The notes: a model not told the origin generated them from the sequence alone. Positions 48,808-59,052 are shown, counted from the first letter of the stretch. The stretch is 64,000 bases of DNA from Halomonas sp. McH1-25 (GCF_022348165.1 NZ_JAKRFI010000004.1:310001-374000); one strand, 5' to 3'. Translations and numbers: made by a program.

Positions 48808-49049
48808 GCAACGACACCGCCCTTGCGTATCCAATAGTGAAACTCATCATCGATCTCCTCGCGGGACACCAGTTCGAAGTCGCTCTGATCGATGAACGTC
48901 TCGAAATCCCGCCAGGAGCCGGGGTCGGTCGCCAATACGTGCAACAACTCGCCTTCAGCGAGGCGCGACAAGGCCTGCTTGGTCTTGAGCAAGGGTAGCG
49001 GGCAGTGCAGGCCACGCGCATCGAGTACATCGTCGGGTTGCAGGGCCAT
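48804..49049 (-). CDS. TusA-family sulfurtransferase-like protein
   Basis: Small protein of 81 aa with the TusA motif DARGLHCPLPLLKTKQAL: the Cys of C-P-L-P (about C14) is the persulfide carrier in this family. LLHVLATDPGSWRDFETF and a two-layer alpha/beta pattern support the fold. The start at 49049 follows GGGAGG. It is cotranscribed with perM by ATGA overlap and divergent from bepA. It could be TusA itself or a YedF-type paralogue; context does not decide. Confidence 0.88.
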   Translation of the reverse strand: MALQPDDVLDARGLHCPLPLLKTKQALSRLAEGELLHVLATDPGSWRDFETFIDQSDFELVSREEIDDEFHYWIRKGGVVA

Positions 49050-49146
49050 GCCACCTCCCGGGAAAATGGTTGAGAGGCATCGATTTAAAGGCACTTTTTC
49101 CTGCGAATCAATGTCGGAGCCTAGGGAGTTTCCAACGAGGATGGCC

Positions 49147-50592
49147 ATGCTGCGCACATTTAAATCCTGCCTGACGATCGGTGCCCTGGCACTTGTCCCT
49201 TGCGCCATGCCAGCCGTGGCCGACGATTATGGCCTGCCCTCGCTGGGCAGTGGGGCAAGCAGCGTGTCCGGCAACGAAGAGCACCGTCTCGGTCGTGCCT
49301 GGCTGCGCCAGTTCCGCGCCCAGACCGACACCTGGCAGGATCCGATCGCCCAGACCTACGTGGACTCGCTGATCGAGCGCCTGCTGCCATACAGCGACCT
49401 CGGCGACATTCGTATCGTCACCACCCTGGTCGACAGCCGCCTGCTCAACGCTTTCGCCGTCCCCGGTGGCGTCGTCGGGGTGAACGCCGGTCTGTTCGCC
49501 TTCGCCGAAAGCGAGGATGCCTTCGCCTCGGTACTTGCCCACGAGTTGGGCCACCTCTCGCAGCGGCATTATGCACGGCGTATGGAGCGCGTCGAGGAAA
49601 CTCAACTGCCGACCATGGCCGCCATGCTCGCCGGCATGGTAATCGCCGCCGGGGGCGGCGGCAATGCCGGGCTGGCGGCGATGATGGGCTCGCAGGCCGC
49701 TTTCATCCAGGACCAGCTCGCCTATTCGCGGCGCTTCGAGCAGGAAGCCGATCGGGTCGGCCTGGAAGCCATGACCCAGGCCGGCTTCGACCCCCAGGCC
49801 ATGCCCGCCATGTTCCGCGCCATGCAGCGCCTGACCAGCCTGCAGGGCGGCAACCCGCCCGAATTCCTGCTGACCCACCCGGTCACCGAGTCGCGCATCA
49901 GCGATACCCAGAGCCGTGCCGACCAGTTGCCCTCATCCACCCGCCGCGACAGCGATCCGGCCTATGCGTTGATTCGTGCCCGCGCCCTGCTGGAACTCAA
50001 CGGCGACAATCCCGCCCAGGCCATGGCACAGCTTCGCCAGGACGATTCGCCCACCAGCGCCGAGCGTTACCTGCAGGCGCTGATCGCCGCCCGCCAGGAA
50101 CGCATCGACGAAGCCCTCGCCACACTCGATGCCCTGTCTCGCGAGTTACCCGACTTGTCGCTGATCCCGGCCACCGCCGTCGAGATCGCCCTGAACGCCG
50201 GCCGTCGCGACGACGCACTGACCCGCGCCGAGCGCATTCTGCGCCTATCGCCGAACTACTTCCCGGCCCGCCTGCTACGCGCCGAGATTCTGTTGCAGCA
50301 GTCGCCCGGCGACGCCTTCGACGTGCTGCGCGAACTCAGCCAGCAATATTCGGAAACGCCGCAGGTCTTTGCGCTGCTCGCCGAAGCGGCCGGCCGCAGT
50401 GGTCACGAGACCTGGGGGCACCTGGCGCGTGCCGAGAGCCTGCAATTGACCGGCCACATCGACCGGGCCATCAAGCAGTTGGACGTGGCCGAAGACGTCG
50501 CCAAACGCAGCGACGACTTCAGCATGGCCAGCCGGATCCGCCAGCGACGGGAAGACTTCATGGACTATCGCGAAACGCTGCGGCAGTTCTAG
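49147..50592 (+). CDS. bepA: Periplasmic M48 metalloprotease and chaperone BepA (YfgC)
   Basis: Envelope quality-control protease (481 aa) that helps LptD assembly and degrades stalled outer-membrane proteins. A signal peptide (about 1-25, ending PAVA) precedes the M48 zinc domain with HELGH (about residue 136), a glycine-rich loop (IAAGGGGNAG) and the third ligand in QEADRVGLEAM. TPR-like helices fill the C-terminal 200 residues. ATG at 49147 is preferred because GAGG lies 6 nt upstream; 49141 would add two residues. Divergent from tusA-perM. Confidence 0.93.
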   Translation: MLRTFKSCLTIGALALVPCAMPAVADDYGLPSLGSGASSVSGNEEHRLGRAWLRQFRAQTDTWQDPIAQTYVDSLIERLLPYSDLGDIRIVTTLVDSRLLNAFAVPGGVVGVNAGLFAFAESEDAFASVLAHELGHLSQRHYARRMERVEETQLPTMAAMLAGMVIAAGGGGNAGLAAMMGSQAAFIQDQLAYSRRFEQEADRVGLEAMTQAGFDPQAMPAMFRAMQRLTSLQGGNPPEFLLTHPVTESRISDTQSRADQLPSSTRRDSDPAYALIRARALLELNGDNPAQAMAQLRQDDSPTSAERYLQALIAARQERIDEALATLDALSRELPDLSLIPATAVEIALNAGRRDDALTRAERILRLSPNYFPARLLRAEILLQQSPGDAFDVLRELSQQYSETPQVFALLAEAAGRSGHETWGHLARAESLQLTGHIDRAIKQLDVAEDVAKRSDDFSMASRIRQRREDFMDYRETLRQF

Positions 50593-50611
50593 CGGTCCAT
50601 GGTATCGCACA

Positions 50612-50642
50612 CGACGCCCTGCCAGTCACTGGCGGGGCGTCG
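50612..50642. terminator. Terminator between bepA and the CBS gene
   Basis: A 14-bp stem, CGACGCCCTGCCAG / CTGGCGGGGCGTCG (one mismatch), with a 3-nt loop, lies between convergent genes. Confidence 0.6.
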
Positions 50643-50666
50643 CTGCATGGAGTCGAGAGACTGGGT

Positions 50667-51293
50667 TCAGCCCGCGTGACCGAGAATGACCTGGCAGATC
50701 GAGGCGAACGTGCGCGCTTCGGGTGGTCGATCGAGTTTGATTCCCAGTGCCTGGCTGATGTCGGTCGTCGAAATCAGACCGCGAATTCTCGGCTGGCCAT
50801 CGGCATCAGGTTCGGTCACCAGCAGATGCTGATCACCCGAAGAGCGTAGCGTCTCGACGAGATCCCCGATCCTGGCCCGCTCGAGCTTGGCCAGCGGCAA
50901 GGCATGCAACTGGTCGTGCGGCGTCTGGACCATCTCCACGGTGACGTCTTCCCGATCGATCTGACGTCGTTGCATGGCCAGCGTCACCAAACGCCCGCCG
51001 ATCAGCTCACGGGCGGTAATGACACCGGTGAATCGCTCTTGAGCGTCCACCACCATCAGCAGCCGCACGCCGGCCTGCTTCATCGCCTCCAGTGCCCGTG
51101 TCGTCGGGCTGCTGGCAGCGATACAGTGTGCCCGTGTCACCTGGAAATCGGTCAGCAGCGCGCGGGCAGGGCTATCCAGGCCGAGCGAGGGAGTCGATGC
51201 AGTTGGTTGAGCGATGCGACTGACCGGCCCCAGGCTTTCCAGGGTAAGCGCCACATAACGTGCAGTTGGCGAAGCGAGTGTCGTACTGGACAT
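50667..51293 (-). CDS. CBS-domain protein
   Basis: Protein of 208 aa made almost only of a CBS pair: CBS1 about 52-100 (VTRAHCIAASSPTTRALEAMK and RLLMVVDAQERFTGVITARELIGG) and CBS2 about 125-190 (DLVETLRSSGDQHLLVTEP and IRGLISTTDISQALG). Such stand-alone pairs usually bind adenosine nucleotides and regulate a partner. The start at 51293 is fixed by AGGAGGT 5 nt before the ATG. No partner is evident from the neighbours (bepA converging, nadA upstream on the same strand behind a terminator). Confidence 0.85.
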   Translation of the reverse strand: MSSTTLASPTARYVALTLESLGPVSRIAQPTASTPSLGLDSPARALLTDFQVTRAHCIAASSPTTRALEAMKQAGVRLLMVVDAQERFTGVITARELIGGRLVTLAMQRRQIDREDVTVEMVQTPHDQLHALPLAKLERARIGDLVETLRSSGDQHLLVTEPDADGQPRIRGLISTTDISQALGIKLDRPPEARTFASICQVILGHAG

Positions 51294-51440
51294 GTTACCT
51301 CCTGGCATGAGCCATGGATTGCTGTCGACAGGGTATCGACCATGGCGGTGATCTGACACTTGATTAGGCTGCATACAATATGCCAGTTACCAGAATACTC
51401 CGCATCCTTTACCACTAACACCCTCTTCCCCATACGACGA

Positions 51441-51468
51441 CGCCCCTGCGAGTCATCCGACAGGGGCG
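51441..51468 (-). terminator. Terminator after nadA
   Basis: Stem CGCCCCTG / CAGGGGCG with a 12-nt loop, 23 nt beyond the nadA stop on the minus strand. Confidence 0.5.
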
Positions 51469-51490
51469 CCTTGCACCAGCACGATGCGGA

Positions 51491-52519
51491 TCAGCGTTTG
51501 AAGTTTAGCATGCGTTCCAGCGGCTTGAGCGCCCGCTGGCGCAGCCCAGCATCGACGAAGATCTCGCCACTGGTGTCGCGCAGCGCGCCGGCCAGGTTAT
51601 CGAGCGCATTCATCGCCATCCACGGGCAGTGGGCGCAGCTCTTGCAAGTCGCGCCGTTGCCGGCGGTCGGCGCCTCGAACAAGATCTTCTCGGGCACCGC
51701 CTGCTGCATCTTGAAGAAAATGCCGCGGTCAGTGGCGACGATCAGGCGCTGATGGGGCAACTCGCGCGCAGCATTGATCAGTTGCGAGGTGGAACCCACC
51801 GCATCGGCAATCTCGACCACGCTGGCTGGCGACTCGGGGTGCACCAGTACCGCAGCGTCCGGGTAGAGCGCCTTGATATCCTGGATGCCCCTGGCCTTGA
51901 ACTCGTCGTGGACGATGCACGCGCCGTCCCACAGCAGCATGTCGGCACCGGTCTTCTGCTGGATGTAACCGCCCAGATGCTTGTCCGGGGCCCACAGAAT
52001 CTTTTCGCCCCTGGCGTGCAGGTGCTCGATCACGTCGACCGCAATCGACGACGTCACCACCCAGTCGGCACGCGCCTTTACCGCTGCCGAGGTGTTGGCA
52101 TAGACCACCACGGTACGCTCGGGATGGGCGTCGCAGAATGCGCTGAACTCGTCCGCCGGGCAGCCGATGTCCAGCGAGCAGGTCGCCTCCAGCGTAGGCA
52201 TCAGCACACGCTTCTCGGGCGACAGAATCTTGGCGGTCTCGCCCATGAAACGCACGCCGGCCACCACCAGAGTGGAGGCTTCGTGACGCGCGCCGAAGCG
52301 GGCCATTTCCAGGGAGTCCGCCACGCAGCCGCCGGTCTCCTCGGCGAGGTGCTGGATGGCATCGTCGGTGTAATAGTGGGCGACGAGGACCGCGTTGCGT
52401 GCCTTCAGCAGGCGCTTGATCTCGTCGACGCGCGCTTCATCCTCGGCGGGAATCCGCGTGGGGCAGTAGGCGCGGGCCAGGTGCTCACGCACCAGTGCGC
52501 GGGTTGTCATGGTCGTCAT
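51491..52519 (-). CDS. nadA: Quinolinate synthase
   Basis: [4Fe-4S] enzyme (342 aa) that condenses iminoaspartate and DHAP to quinolinate in NAD synthesis. Motifs: [32 protein letters not shown] (first cluster Cys), [11 protein letters not shown], and C-terminal [18 protein letters not shown]. Two in-frame ATGs (52519 and 52510) begin a repeated MTT; the first is used here, and no strong RBS separates them. Its product is the substrate of NadC, encoded at 40.4 kb. Confidence 0.96.
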   Translation of the reverse strand: MTTMTTRALVREHLARAYCPTRIPAEDEARVDEIKRLLKARNAVLVAHYYTDDAIQHLAEETGGCVADSLEMARFGARHEASTLVVAGVRFMGETAKILSPEKRVLMPTLEATCSLDIGCPADEFSAFCDAHPERTVVVYANTSAAVKARADWVVTSSIAVDVIEHLHARGEKILWAPDKHLGGYIQQKTGADMLLWDGACIVHDEFKARGIQDIKALYPDAAVLVHPESPASVVEIADAVGSTSQLINAARELPHQRLIVATDRGIFFKMQQAVPEKILFEAPTAGNGATCKSCAHCPWMAMNALDNLAGALRDTSGEIFVDAGLRQRALKPLERMLNFKR

Positions 52520-52708
52520 CGTGTCTACCACTGTGACTGGCAGGGGCTCCCCCTGCGTTACAGAAGCGCCGGAGCTGATCGTCTTCGCGCTCTCGACGCA
52601 CCTGCCGGGATGGTACTGCGCCTCGCGCACCTTTCCCAGTCCCGGATACTGGTTTGGACATCGATGGCGGCGGCGATATCCAGGGTACCGAACAAGATAC
52701 ATAGAAAA

Positions 52709-52739
52709 ATGCCCTCGCATCCGGGGGATACGAGGGCAT
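52709..52739 (-). terminator. Terminator of the tRNA-Lys cluster
   Basis: Minus strand ATGCCCTCG / CGAGGGCAT stem with a 13-nt loop, then TTTTT, 10 nt after the 3' end of the last tRNA. Confidence 0.8.
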
Positions 52740-52748
52740 CAAGAAGCA

Positions 52749-52824
52749 TGGTGGGTCGTGTAGGATTCGAACCTACGACCAATTGGTTAAAAGCCAACTG
52801 CTCTACCAACTGAGCTAACGACCC
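52749..52824 (-). tRNA. tRNA-Lys (TTT)
   Basis: 76 nt including an encoded CCA. Acceptor GGGTCGT pairs with ACGACCC; D-loop GCTCAGTTGGTAGAGC; anticodon loop CTTTTAA gives TTT; T-arm GGTTCGAATCC. Same sequence as the two genes upstream of it. Confidence 0.97.
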
Positions 52825-52872
52825 GCAACAGGCTGGCATCGAATCGATACCTGACCTATGCGGCGGCGGTGA

Positions 52873-52948
52873 TGGTGGGTCGTGTAGGATTCGAACCTAC
52901 GACCAATTGGTTAAAAGCCAACTGCTCTACCAACTGAGCTAACGACCC
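52873..52948 (-). tRNA. tRNA-Lys (TTT)
   Basis: Second copy, 76 nt with encoded CCA, identical to its neighbours. Separated by 48 nt from the copy downstream of it. Confidence 0.97.
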
Positions 52949-52966
52949 GCCGCCGGGCCGTCGAGA

Positions 52967-53042
52967 TGGTGGGTCGTGTAGGATTCGAACCTACGACCAA
53001 TTGGTTAAAAGCCAACTGCTCTACCAACTGAGCTAACGACCC
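52967..53042 (-). tRNA. tRNA-Lys (TTT)
   Basis: Third copy, first in transcription order, 76 nt with encoded CCA. Only 18 nt separate it from the next copy, so the three are almost surely one transcript ended at 52709-52739. Confidence 0.97.
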
Positions 53043-53112
53043 TCTCGACAGGGCGCATATGTTACTTAGCGCGCCTGATCCTGGCAAGAGGAATTTGCCG
53101 AATTATCAATTG

Positions 53113-53985
53113 TCAGCGCTTCGGCTTGGTGTGCTTGGGCTTGCGCATGGCCTGAACGGGGCGACGCTTGTGCTTGTCGCGGCTCCAGCGGTTCTTCTCG
53201 TCGGGGGTCAGGTCGGGCACCTTGCGTTTCTCCAACCCGGCCAGTTCCGACAAGTCATCGATTTCGCCCTGGGTCAGTTCGGTCCATTCCCCGGCCTTGG
53301 CGCGCTTGTCGAGGAAGATGTTGCCATAGCGCACGCGCTTGAGGCGGCTGACGGTCAGGCCCTGGGACTCCCACAGGCGGCGCACCTCGCGGTTGCGGCC
53401 TTCCATGATGACCACGTGGAACCACGTATTGATGCCTTCGCCGCCGAACTCCTGCACGTCGGTGAAGCGTGCCGGGCCGTCCTCGAGCATCACGCCCTCG
53501 ACCATCGCCACGATTTGTTCGCGCTTCACCTGGCCCATCACGCGCACGGCGTATTCGCGCTCGATCTGCGTCGACGGGTGCATCAGGCGGTTGGCCAGTT
53601 CGCCATCGGTGGTGAACAGCAGCAGGCCGCTGGTGTTGATGTCGAGTCGTCCGATGGCGATCCAGCGTTCGCCCTTGAGGCGCGGCAGATGGTCGAACAC
53701 GGTGCGCCGGCCCTCGGGATCCTTGCGCGTGCACAGCTCGCCCTCGGGCTTGTTGTACATGATCACCCGGCGCGGCACCTCGTTGACGTCACGCAGGTTG
53801 ATGGGGCGATCGTCGAAGGTGACCCTGTCGCGCATCTCGACACGATCGCCCAGGCTGGCGACCTTGCCGTTGACCTTGACGCGCCCGGCGCTGATCGCGG
53901 TTTCCATTTCGCGGCGCGAGCCCAGCCCGGCGCGCGCGAGGACTTTCTGGAGTTTTTCTGAAGCGGGTGGTGTGTTGCTGTTCAT
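53113..53985 (-). CDS. rluB: 23S rRNA pseudouridine(2605) synthase
   Basis: Pseudouridine synthase (290 aa, RsuA/RluB family). An S4 RNA-binding domain at the N-terminus ([22 protein letters not shown]) precedes the catalytic domain, whose motif [14 protein letters not shown] contains the catalytic Asp (about 115). The C-terminal tail is basic ([19 protein letters not shown]). It overlaps scpB by 4 nt (ATGA). The scpA-scpB-rluB operon order is widely conserved. Confidence 0.95.
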   Translation of the reverse strand: MNSNTPPASEKLQKVLARAGLGSRREMETAISAGRVKVNGKVASLGDRVEMRDRVTFDDRPINLRDVNEVPRRVIMYNKPEGELCTRKDPEGRRTVFDHLPRLKGERWIAIGRLDINTSGLLLFTTDGELANRLMHPSTQIEREYAVRVMGQVKREQIVAMVEGVMLEDGPARFTDVQEFGGEGINTWFHVVIMEGRNREVRRLWESQGLTVSRLKRVRYGNIFLDKRAKAGEWTELTQGEIDDLSELAGLEKRKVPDLTPDEKNRWSRDKHKRRPVQAMRKPKHTKPKR

Positions 53986-54863
53986 GACTCGGACGTGTTC
54001 TCGTCGGATGAATTTTCCGCGCCGGCCAGGCCGTCTTCGTCGCCTTCGCGATCGACGGGCTGTTGGTTGCGGGCGCGTTCGGCCAGACGGGCTTCAAGAT
54101 CGGCGAAGCTCAGTTCCGGCCGTGCGGACGCCGTCCCGGCGTGTGTCGTGTCGTCGGCCGTCCCGGCCGTCGAGTCCTGCAGTGATTCGGTTTGGCCAGC
54201 GTCAGCGTCGTGCCCAGGATCGTCGCTCTGCGCATCAGCATCGGGCACGTCAGCGCTCTCTGCGTGTTCCTGCCGTTCGCCGGCCTGGCGGGCCTGAACG
54301 TCGATGTCATCCTCGTAGAACGGGGACTCGGGCAGGTCGAACTCCTTGAGTTCGTGCATCGGCGGCAAGGCATCGAGGGTCTTGAGACCGAAGTCATCGA
54401 GGAACTGCCTTGTCGTAGCATAGACGGCCGGACGCCCCGGCACGTCACGATGTCCGACCACGCGGATCCAGCCACGTTCACTCAGGGTGCGCATGATCGA
54501 GCTGCTGACCGCCACGCCGCGCACCTCTTCGATGTCGCCGCGCGTCACCGGTTGACGATAGGCGATCAGCGCCAGCGTCTCCAGCAAGGCCCGCGAGTAG
54601 CGCTGCGGCCTTTCGTCCCAGAGTCGCGACACCCACGGCGACAGGCGCTGACGAATGCGCACCTGATAGCCGGAGGCGGTCTCGATGAGTTCCAGCGCAG
54701 AATTCTCCAGGCGGTTGCCCAAGGCCTCCAGCGCGTCGCGCAGTTCGCGCCGCTGCGGGCGTTCGTGGTCGTCGAACAGACCTTCCAGGCGCTCCACCGC
54801 CAGCGGCTCGCCGGCGGCGAGCAGGGCCGCTTCGAGAATCTCGTCGAGACGCACGCTGGCCAT
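53982..54863 (-). CDS. scpB: Segregation and condensation protein B
   Basis: Kite-type winged-helix partner of the SMC-ScpA condensin, 293 aa, longer than the usual 180-200 because of an acidic tail (about 200-293). Core motifs: [47 protein letters not shown] and [24 protein letters not shown]. Acidic extensions are common in halophilic species. Its start overlaps the scpA stop and its stop overlaps the rluB start, both as ATGA. Confidence 0.95.
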   Translation of the reverse strand: MASVRLDEILEAALLAAGEPLAVERLEGLFDDHERPQRRELRDALEALGNRLENSALELIETASGYQVRIRQRLSPWVSRLWDERPQRYSRALLETLALIAYRQPVTRGDIEEVRGVAVSSSIMRTLSERGWIRVVGHRDVPGRPAVYATTRQFLDDFGLKTLDALPPMHELKEFDLPESPFYEDDIDVQARQAGERQEHAESADVPDADAQSDDPGHDADAGQTESLQDSTAGTADDTTHAGTASARPELSFADLEARLAERARNQQPVDREGDEDGLAGAENSSDENTSES

Positions 54864-55789
54864 CAGGTCGCCTCCTCGAAGGCGCTTTCCCCTTCGCCGT
54901 CCGGTTCACTCGACGTGTCGGCGGGGTCGGCTGCGTAGGCGCCCTCCTCGTCCAGCGGCTGGCGGGCGCGAACGTGAATGGGCGACAAGGGTTCGTTCTG
55001 CACGATCTCGATCATCGACTCCTTGGCCAATTCGAGAATCGCCATGAAGGTGACGATCACCCCGGCGCGCCCCTCCTCGAGTGTGAAAAGTGCCACGAAC
55101 GGCGTGAAATGCTCGTGACTGAGGCGTTCCATGATGCGCAGCATGCGCTCGCGAGTGGAGAGCACTTCCCGGCTGATGGTGTGCGCCTGGGTCAGCTCGG
55201 CACGCCGCAGGATACCCGACAGGGCACGCAGCAGCTCGTCGAGCTCGACCTCGGGATGGATGACCCGGCTTTCCAGCGCCGGCAGACCCGCCTGGGCGCC
55301 GAACCAGTCGCGCCCCACGCGGGGCAGCTCGTCGAGTCCTTCGGCGGCGAGCTTGAGCCGTTCGTACTCCTGCAGGCGGCGGATCAGCTCGGCACGCGGG
55401 TCTTCCTCGTCCTCGTCGCCCTCGGCCTTGGGCGGGCGCGGCAGCAGCGTACGCGACTTGATCTCGGCGAGCATCGCCGCCATCAGCAGGTATTCGCCGG
55501 CCAGCTCGATCTCCAGCGCCTTCATCAACTCAATGTACTCGATGTACTGATGGGTGATCGCGGCGACGTCTATGGCCAGGATGTCGAGGTTCTGGCGACG
55601 GATCAGGTAGAGCAGCAGATCCAGCGGCCCCTCGAAGGACTCGAGGAATACGCGCAGCGCCTCCGGCGGGATGTAGAGATCCTCCGGCAGCTCGGTGATC
55701 GGCTGGTCGTGCAGGCGCGCCAGCACCGCCGCCGTCTGCTGGGCAGCGGTCGATTCGGGCGTTGCGACACTTTCCGGCGTTTCACTCAC
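54863..55789 (-). CDS. scpA: Segregation and condensation protein A
   Basis: Kleisin subunit (308 aa) bridging SMC heads in chromosome segregation. Visible motifs: VFLESFEGPLDLLLYLIRRQNLDILAI at about 47-75, EYLLMAAMLAEIKSRTLLPRP, and the C-terminal VTFMAILELAKESMIEIVQ that contacts SMC. Acidic ends flank the core. It heads scpA-scpB-rluB. No smc gene is present in the window, which is usual for proteobacteria with dispersed loci. Confidence 0.95.
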   Translation of the reverse strand: MSETPESVATPESTAAQQTAAVLARLHDQPITELPEDLYIPPEALRVFLESFEGPLDLLLYLIRRQNLDILAIDVAAITHQYIEYIELMKALEIELAGEYLLMAAMLAEIKSRTLLPRPPKAEGDEDEEDPRAELIRRLQEYERLKLAAEGLDELPRVGRDWFGAQAGLPALESRVIHPEVELDELLRALSGILRRAELTQAHTISREVLSTRERMLRIMERLSHEHFTPFVALFTLEEGRAGVIVTFMAILELAKESMIEIVQNEPLSPIHVRARQPLDEEGAYAADPADTSSEPDGEGESAFEEAT

Positions 55790-55877
55790 GGGCAGCGGGA
55801 CCTTCGATACGGGCGGCGACGGACAAACGCGTAGTCTACCAAGTGATGCCGACTCCTAGCATTCGAAATACGGCCCA

Positions 55878-57668
55878 TCAGCCCAGTGATTCGGCATTGT
55901 CCGCCTTGCGGTAGCGGCCCACATAGTCGAACAGCTTCTCGCGAACCTGCCAATGCCGTCCGACACGGCGGCCGATCACGAAGTCCGGCACCTTCAGCCG
56001 GCGTCGCTCGGCGATGACGTCATCCGGCGAGGCCGGCCACCAGGGGCTGCCTGGCGCGCGCAGGTGATGGCGCAGGAAGGCGGCGGCAAACGCACCGCGC
56101 TGGGCCGGCGTTTCCAGCGCGAACCACTCGTCCAGCGTGGCGCCATCCTCGTCGTGGTAGGTCACCTTGAGGCGCGGCAGACCGCGCCCGTTGACGGTGG
56201 CGGCGAGTTGCATGCCGCTGACGCGCAGCACCCGGGCATCCTTGAGGCGCAGGGCGTCCTTGAGCTTGTCGTCGGGGTCGACCAGCCGCTCGCCGCAGCC
56301 ATGGCAGCTACGCGCGGCGATATCGTTCTCGGCGCCGCACTGCTCGCACACCTTGAAGCGAAAGCGGAAATCGCACTGCCGGGAGCGGCCTGACTCATCC
56401 TCGATCAAGCCCTGGCAGCGCCGTCCGTAATGCTCGATGACCAGGTCGCCATCGCGCTTGCCCCAGAACAGGTTGGCATGCCCGCAATCCGGGCACCCGA
56501 CCTGCACCGGCTCGGCGTCCGATGCCGGCTTGGGCGTCCCGACCTCGGGGGCGTACAGATCCCAGGGATTGCCGGCGTAGTCGAGGATCAGGCAATTCTT
56601 CTTGCCCGGCGCCAGGCGCAGGCCGCGCCCGACGATCTGTTGATAGAGGCTGACCGATTCGGTGGGACGCAGTATGGCGATCAGGTCGACGTGCGGCGCG
56701 TCGAAGCCGGTGGTCAGCACCGCGACGTTGACCAGGTACTTGAGCCGCTGCGCCTTGAATTCGTCGATCAACCGTTCGCGCTCGCGCGATGGCGTCTTGC
56801 CGGTGACCAGCGCCGCCTGCCCCTCGGGCAGGTAGCCCATGATCTCCTCGGCGTGCTCGATGGTGGCCGCGAACACCATCACGCCGCGCCGTTCCCGGGC
56901 CCGCTCGACGACCTCGGCGACGATAGTCGGCGTGGCGCGATTGCCACGCACCACGCGATTGAGCTCCTCCTCGGCGAACAGCCCGCGCACGTTGGGCATG
57001 AGCTGCGAGAAGTCGTAGCGCGCCACGGCGGCATCCACGCGCTGCGGCGGTGCCAGATAGCCCTGCTTGACCATCAGACGCAGCGGCTGCTCGAACACGC
57101 AGGTCTGGAAGAAGCAGGCGGCCTCGCCGCGCACCATGCCGTGATAATGGCGGTGATAGATGAAGCCCTGCCCCAGCCGGAACGGCGTCGCGGTCAGGCC
57201 CAGGATCTTGAGGCGCGGGTTGGCACGCTGCAGGTGGTCGATAACCTGGCGGTAGCTGGCGTTCTCGTCCGGCGAGACGCGATGGCACTCATCGATGACC
57301 AGCAGGGTGAAACCGCCGTCGTCGAAGCTGGCCAGGTTGCGCACCACCGACTGCACCGAGCCGAACACCACTTGGCGGGCGGCCTCCTTGCGGCCCAGGC
57401 CGGCACTGAAGATATCCGCCTCGAGGCCATAGGCCCGGTACTTGGCATGGTTCTGCTCGACCAGCTCGCGCACGTGGGCCAGCACCAGCACCCGGCCGCG
57501 TGCCAGGCGCGCCAGCTCGGCGATGACCAGCGACTTGCCGCTGCCGGTGGGCAGCACCACCACCGCCGGTGCGTCGCAGGCGCGAAAGTGCTCGACGACA
57601 TGCGACACGGCCTGGCGCTGATAAGGGCGTAGCTCGGGAGGCGACACGGGGCGGGGCTCTGCTGGCAT
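55878..57668 (-). CDS. radD: SF2 helicase-like protein RadD (YejH)
   Basis: DEAD/DECH ATPase (596 aa) that assists RecA-mediated recombination and DNA repair in E. coli. Motifs: Walker [10 protein letters not shown] (about 39-47), DECH (about 133-136), [10 protein letters not shown], the C-terminal helicase domain with [12 protein letters not shown] and QQIVGRGLR, then zinc-binding cysteines ([31 protein letters not shown]). The length is near that of E. coli RadD (586). It is preceded by a gene remnant on the opposite strand. Confidence 0.93.
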   Translation of the reverse strand: MPAEPRPVSPPELRPYQRQAVSHVVEHFRACDAPAVVVLPTGSGKSLVIAELARLARGRVLVLAHVRELVEQNHAKYRAYGLEADIFSAGLGRKEAARQVVFGSVQSVVRNLASFDDGGFTLLVIDECHRVSPDENASYRQVIDHLQRANPRLKILGLTATPFRLGQGFIYHRHYHGMVRGEAACFFQTCVFEQPLRLMVKQGYLAPPQRVDAAVARYDFSQLMPNVRGLFAEEELNRVVRGNRATPTIVAEVVERARERRGVMVFAATIEHAEEIMGYLPEGQAALVTGKTPSRERERLIDEFKAQRLKYLVNVAVLTTGFDAPHVDLIAILRPTESVSLYQQIVGRGLRLAPGKKNCLILDYAGNPWDLYAPEVGTPKPASDAEPVQVGCPDCGHANLFWGKRDGDLVIEHYGRRCQGLIEDESGRSRQCDFRFRFKVCEQCGAENDIAARSCHGCGERLVDPDDKLKDALRLKDARVLRVSGMQLAATVNGRGLPRLKVTYHDEDGATLDEWFALETPAQRGAFAAAFLRHHLRAPGSPWWPASPDDVIAERRRLKVPDFVIGRRVGRHWQVREKLFDYVGRYRKADNAESLG

Positions 57669-57670
57669 GA

Positions 57671-57880
57671 CATTCCGTAATCGAAGCGAGCGCTTATTCT
57701 AAGCTTTTCGCTTTCCGAGCAATACCTCCCCCTGCCGGCGACACGGAACTCCCCGATGCGGCTGCGGGATTCGACCAACGCGGCTATGACTTCAGCCGCT
57801 TCGATAGCCTGAGCCGACATTACGTGCACATGCTCGACGGCCTGGAGCGCAAGCTGGGTGTCGATTCCACGCCCCGCTGA
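57671..57880 (+). pseudogene. Possible 3' remnant of an eroded gene
   Basis: An open frame of 69 codons ends at TGA 57878-57880 and translates to a protein-like C-terminus (for example GYDFSRFDSLSRHYVHM then LDGLERKLGV). It has no ATG or GTG start before the last third and is closed upstream by TGA at 57668. The eutR frame runs antisense through its last 61 nt. I do not recognise the family. It could be chance, but the composition is coding-like. Confidence 0.3.
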
Positions 57881-58860
57881 ACAGCGACTTTCGGCACCAG
57901 TGCCGGGGCGCCACGACAACGGGTCAGCGTCGCGGAGGGCGACTCGCCGAACAAGTGCCGATAGTCCTGCGAGAACTGGCCGAGATGATAGAACCCCCAG
58001 TCGTTGGCCGCCCCGGTCACCGTGGTCGTGTCACCCGGCTGTACCAGGATGCGCCGTACCCGGTTCAGGCGTGCCGTGCGCAGGAACTGCACCGGACTGA
58101 TGCCCAGGATGCTGGTGAAGCAGTACTGCAGCGTACGCTGGCTGACATGAGTCAGCTCGCACAGTTCGGTCACGCTCACCGGCGCATGTGCAGGGTCGTC
58201 GAGGTAATGCTTGACCTGGTCCACGACACGCTTGCGGTGCGCATAGCTCGGCGGTACGTCGTTACAGGGCACTTCCAGTTGCAGCAATTCGACTAGCGCC
58301 ATCATCAGAATATCGCGATGCACCTGCGACACCGGCGTCTGGCGCTCGGCCCCCAGCAGTCGCTCGATCAGAAATGCAATCGATTTACGCGTCTGCGCCG
58401 GCAAGCGAAGCCGCATGTGCGTCGACGGGGCCCGTTCCATCAGTGCCAGGCCGGCTTCACCGGCAGCGCTCGCCAACAGACGGCGACTGACCACCAGGCC
58501 ATAGATGGTGAAGCTCCCCGGCGTGATCAGTTCGAAGTCACGATGCCCGGGCTGGCACATCACCTCGGCCTCGCCCACCGGCCGTCCGTTGATGCGACAG
58601 ACCTGTGCCGCCGGAATGCCGATCCACAGCGACTCCGGCCAGACATTGCACTGCTGGCGTAGGGCCCGGTTGGTGTGTTCCCTGAAGACCTGCATTTCAT
58701 CCAACTGGACTTCATCGATCCGCCCATAGAAAGCACCGGCACTGATCTGGTCATATTCCTGGCGCCAGTCGGTGAGGTTATGGGCATGCTCGTCGGCATC
58801 TCCCGCCTCCCAGGTGCCTCTTGTTGGTGCATTTTTTCCTGCATGGACGTGTATAGGCAC
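57820..58860 (-). CDS. eutR: AraC-family regulator of ethanolamine catabolism, EutR-like
   Basis: Transcriptional activator (346 aa). The N-terminal sensor region HAHNLTDWRQEYDQISAGAF and MQVFREHTNRALRQQCNVWPESLWIGIP resemble EutR closely. The C-terminal AraC double HTH includes SVTELCELTHVSQRTLQYCF and NDWGFYHLGQFSQDYRHLFGESPS. EutR of enterobacteria responds to ethanolamine plus B12. The start is a GTG at 58860 with GAGGAGG 9 nt upstream, which restores the family length. The last 20-25 residues after the HTH appear to be read-through into the antisense of a gene remnant. It is divergent from eutBC-eat. Confidence 0.88.
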   Translation of the reverse strand: MPIHVHAGKNAPTRGTWEAGDADEHAHNLTDWRQEYDQISAGAFYGRIDEVQLDEMQVFREHTNRALRQQCNVWPESLWIGIPAAQVCRINGRPVGEAEVMCQPGHRDFELITPGSFTIYGLVVSRRLLASAAGEAGLALMERAPSTHMRLRLPAQTRKSIAFLIERLLGAERQTPVSQVHRDILMMALVELLQLEVPCNDVPPSYAHRKRVVDQVKHYLDDPAHAPVSVTELCELTHVSQRTLQYCFTSILGISPVQFLRTARLNRVRRILVQPGDTTTVTGAANDWGFYHLGQFSQDYRHLFGESPSATLTRCRGAPALVPKVAVQRGVESTPSLRSRPSSMCT

Positions 58861-59052
58861 CTTGTGCGTCCTCCTCGGTGGCCCGTCAGTCACGAACCAC
58901 ACGGCTTCTGATTGTTTTTGCAAGGAAAATTCAGGTTTGCCAAAAATCGATAACGGCGTCGGCGACGGCCTCGCTACCTTAGGGAAGCAAGTTCCGTTCC
59001 GTCCCGAATGATCGGGTACGCCCCGAAGGACGCCTGTCGAGGTAGGCATCGT

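Noticed and set aside
52749-53042. Direct repeats with short spacers, CRISPR-like at first sight
   Set aside because: Each unit folds as a complete tRNA-Lys with encoded CCA; spacers differ in length and no cas genes are present.
56430-57632. 400-codon frame antisense to radD
   Set aside because: Shadow of helicase codons; composition not protein-like.
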